Source: an uncultured Pelagibacteraceae bacterium (GTDB lineage Bacteria; Pseudomonadota; Alphaproteobacteria; Pelagibacterales; Pelagibacteraceae). From it: DNA of 64,000 nucleotides. The notes beneath the pieces are model-generated. The model was not told where the DNA came from, made no database searches, and saw only the letters and a list, made by a program, of their open reading frames with translations. The position numbers were made by a program, and so were the translations under genes. The stretch is taken from contig CABYQM010000001.1 in NCBI GenBank assembly GCA_902521075.1, positions 83,974 to 147,973 on the forward strand, given 5' to 3'. Numbering within the stretch: the first letter of the stretch is position 1; every line of letters starts with the position of its first letter. Positions 62,294-64,000 of this stretch are shown in pieces.

Positions 62294-63484
62294 ATGCAAA
62301 ATTTTAAGCTTAATGAAGAATTTTTATTAAATAATCAGGATTGGACATTCCCAACTTTTACAGCTTATGGACCTGGAAGATTTAAAGAAATTGGAAAGTT
62401 TTGTAAAAATTTTAAAATAAATAATGCATTAATCGTTACTGATAGTGGTAGTGTAAATTTACCATTTATAAGTGATTTACAAAATTTACTTAATGACTCA
62501 AAAATCAAATCAGATATTTATTCAAATATATCGCCAAATCCTAGAGATGATGAAATAGATTCTGGATGTAAAAAATTTCGTGAAGGCAATCATGATGCAA
62601 TAATTGCAATAGGCGGTGGAAGTGCAATGGATGGAGGAAAAGCAATTTCTCTTACAGTTGATAGCGGTGTGCCTTTATGGGATTTTGAATTTGAAAAAGA
62701 GCCGCCAAAACTAACTATGGAAAATCCTTTTCCAAAAATAATTACTATTCCAACTACAGCAGGAACAGGTGCTGAAACAGAAGTCACTGCCATGGTCACT
62801 CATCTTGAAAAAGGAATGAAATTTTGTTTATGGCATCCAGATGCCCGACCATGTTTAGCTTTAGTAGATCCAGAGCTAACTTTAAAATTACCAGCAAATC
62901 TTACTGCTTGGACCGGTATAGATGCAATGATACATGCAATTGAAGGTTATAGTGTTCCTATGTTTCATCCACTTTGTGATGGTTCTGCATTAGAAAGTTT
63001 AAATTTAATTTCAAAATCACTTTATGCAGCTGTCGAAGAACCTGATAATCTTTTAGCGAGAGGAGGAATGATTATTGGATCTTATTTGGGTGGAATAGCT
63101 TTCTTAAAAGGCTTAGGTTTAGTTCATGCAATTTCGCACATGGTTGGTGCTGAATATAATACACATCATGGATTGACTAATGCAATTATACTTCCTGCTG
63201 TCATGAAATATAATTTACCTGGATTAGAAGAAAAAGTAAAAAGAATGTCAGAGGCTATGCAATTTGAAAAACATTCAATTGAAAGTTTTCAAGACAATTT
63301 AAATATAATTCTAGATAGATTAAAAATCCCTAAAGGATTAAATGAATTAGGAGTGCCAGAAGATTGCCAAGAGAGAATAGCAAAGAAATCAATGTTAGAC
63401 CAAGCTTATGGACAAAATCCTAAAAAGGCATCATTAGATGAGGTCAAGGCTTTAGTTTTAGAGAGTATTAGACAAGCAAGATAG
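62294..63484 (+). CDS. Iron-type (group III) alcohol dehydrogenase
   Basis: 396 residues. Cofactor motif IIAIGGGSAMDGGKAISL, then IITIPTTAGTGAETEVTAMV, and metal ligands Asp and His in GIDAMIHAIEGYSVPMFHP plus His in LGLVHAISHMVGAEYNTHHGLTNAI. It oxidises an alcohol or reduces an aldehyde with NAD(P). It follows the quaternary-amine cluster by 38 bases from a divergent transporter gene; a link to that metabolism is possible but unproven. Confidence 0.9.
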   Translation: MQNFKLNEEFLLNNQDWTFPTFTAYGPGRFKEIGKFCKNFKINNALIVTDSGSVNLPFISDLQNLLNDSKIKSDIYSNISPNPRDDEIDSGCKKFREGNHDAIIAIGGGSAMDGGKAISLTVDSGVPLWDFEFEKEPPKLTMENPFPKIITIPTTAGTGAETEVTAMVTHLEKGMKFCLWHPDARPCLALVDPELTLKLPANLTAWTGIDAMIHAIEGYSVPMFHPLCDGSALESLNLISKSLYAAVEEPDNLLARGGMIIGSYLGGIAFLKGLGLVHAISHMVGAEYNTHHGLTNAIILPAVMKYNLPGLEEKVKRMSEAMQFEKHSIESFQDNLNIILDRLKIPKGLNELGVPEDCQERIAKKSMLDQAYGQNPKKASLDEVKALVLESIRQAR

Positions 63485-63494
63485 GTTTAATTAA

Positions 63495-64000
63495 GTGCTT
63501 GAGAATTTTTCTGTCCATCAAATAATTTCAAAAATAAAAAAAAGAGAAATTAAAATAGTAGAGGTACTAAATTTCTATTTAGATAGAATAAAAAAATTCA
63601 ATCCAAAATTAAATGCTATTATTTCACATATAGATGAAACAAAAATTACTGAAGAAGCAAAATTAAAAGATGAAAATTTTAATAGTGATAATGATAAAGA
63701 TGATATTTATGGTCTTCCAATTGCTGTTAAAGAATTATTTGATATTAAAAATGAGGTAACTTGTTATGGATATAAAGAGTTATTAAAAAATATCCCAAAA
63801 CAGAACTCTTTATTAGTAGATAATTATAAAAAAAACGCAATTTTAATTGGTAAAACAAATCTCTCTGAATTTGCTGTTGGTTGTCATACTACTAACAGAG
63901 TTTATGGAGCCACCTCCAATGTTTATGATTATAGTAAGTCAGCGGGAGGGTCTTCTGGTGGTGCAGCAGCAGCTGTTGCAGCAAATTTAATTCCATTTGC
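63495..64000 (+). CDS. Amidase (GatA/amidase-signature family), 3' end cut by window
   Basis: 168 residues visible from a GTG at 63495, ten bases after the alcohol dehydrogenase stop. The N-terminal helix is followed by GLPIAVKELFDIKN, where the Lys is the first residue of the Ser-cisSer-Lys triad, ILIGKTNLSEFAVGCHTTNRVYG, and the glycine-serine block KSAGGSSGGAAAAVAAN with the cis-Ser. The nucleophilic Ser lies beyond the end. Hydrolyses an amide; the substrate cannot be told. Confidence 0.85.
   Translation, partial: MLENFSVHQIISKIKKREIKIVEVLNFYLDRIKKFNPKLNAIISHIDETKITEEAKLKDENFNSDNDKDDIYGLPIAVKELFDIKNEVTCYGYKELLKNIPKQNSLLVDNYKKNAILIGKTNLSEFAVGCHTTNRVYGATSNVYDYSKSAGGSSGGAAAAVAANLIPF

Noticed and set aside
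1..64000. Mobile element, prophage or genomic island boundaries
   Set aside because: No transposase, integrase, phage gene, tRNA or flanking direct repeat was seen, and composition looks even along the window.

Overview
The window is AT-rich, densely packed chromosomal DNA with short intergenic gaps and many 1-30 bp gene overlaps. It has no gap over 300 bases without a gene, and I saw no rRNA, tRNA, CRISPR array, insertion sequence or prophage. Base composition, compactness, a homodimeric-type pyruvate dehydrogenase E1 (AceE) in an otherwise alphaproteobacterial-looking gene set, several ABC uptake systems with periplasmic binding proteins, and methylated-amine catabolism genes fit a marine SAR11 (Pelagibacterales) bacterium. 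That taxonomic call is inference from gene content.

Bases 1-22.3 kb are an extracellular-appendage region. A cut-off transglutaminase-like membrane protein (1-1726) is followed on the minus strand by a passenger/barrel surface protein and a type IV pilus tip and minor-pilin operon (pilT, fimT, pilV, pilW, pilX, an unknown secreted protein, pilY1). Diverging from it on the plus strand are pilMN (fused), pilO, pilP, pilQ, pilB and pilC. Then come a minus-strand anti-sigma kinase plus STAS antagonist pair, two type IV pilins, a small membrane protein, and an ammonium transporter fused to a SpoIIE/PP2C phosphatase (22404-24554). Together the last three protein types supply all the parts of a partner-switching circuit whose phosphatase has an ammonium-channel input domain, placed inside a pilus locus. 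I regard this as the most interesting system here.

Bases 24.6-34.7 kb hold metabolic and housekeeping genes: a FAD amino-acid oxidoreductase, a DMT transporter, a 2-hydroxyacid dehydrogenase, aceE, a histone-deacetylase-family enzyme, msrB, an inverse-autotransporter-like barrel with a secreted partner, glutaredoxin, a DUF2805-type protein and a LysE-type exporter with a structured leader.

Bases 34.7-48.1 kb carry two complete branched-chain-amino-acid-type (Liv/HAAT) ABC transporters with their binding proteins. Between them lie AzlCD exporters, a pentapeptide-repeat protein, a glutarate hydroxylase (GlaH/CsiD) and a ProC-like reductase. Two very small genes are embedded in these operons (36952-37134 and 46826-46894).

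Bases 49.2-62.3 kb form a quaternary-amine catabolic region: GMC (choline-dehydrogenase-type) oxidoreductase, betainyl-CoA-type thioesterase, CitE-like lyase, BKACE (DUF849), L-carnitine dehydrogenase, SDR, gamma-butyrobetaine-hydroxylase-type dioxygenase and a ProXWV betaine-type transporter whose permease is a tandem fusion. The predicted flow is gamma-butyrobetaine to carnitine to dehydrocarnitine to betainyl-CoA to glycine betaine. The window ends with an iron-type alcohol dehydrogenase and the start of an amidase.
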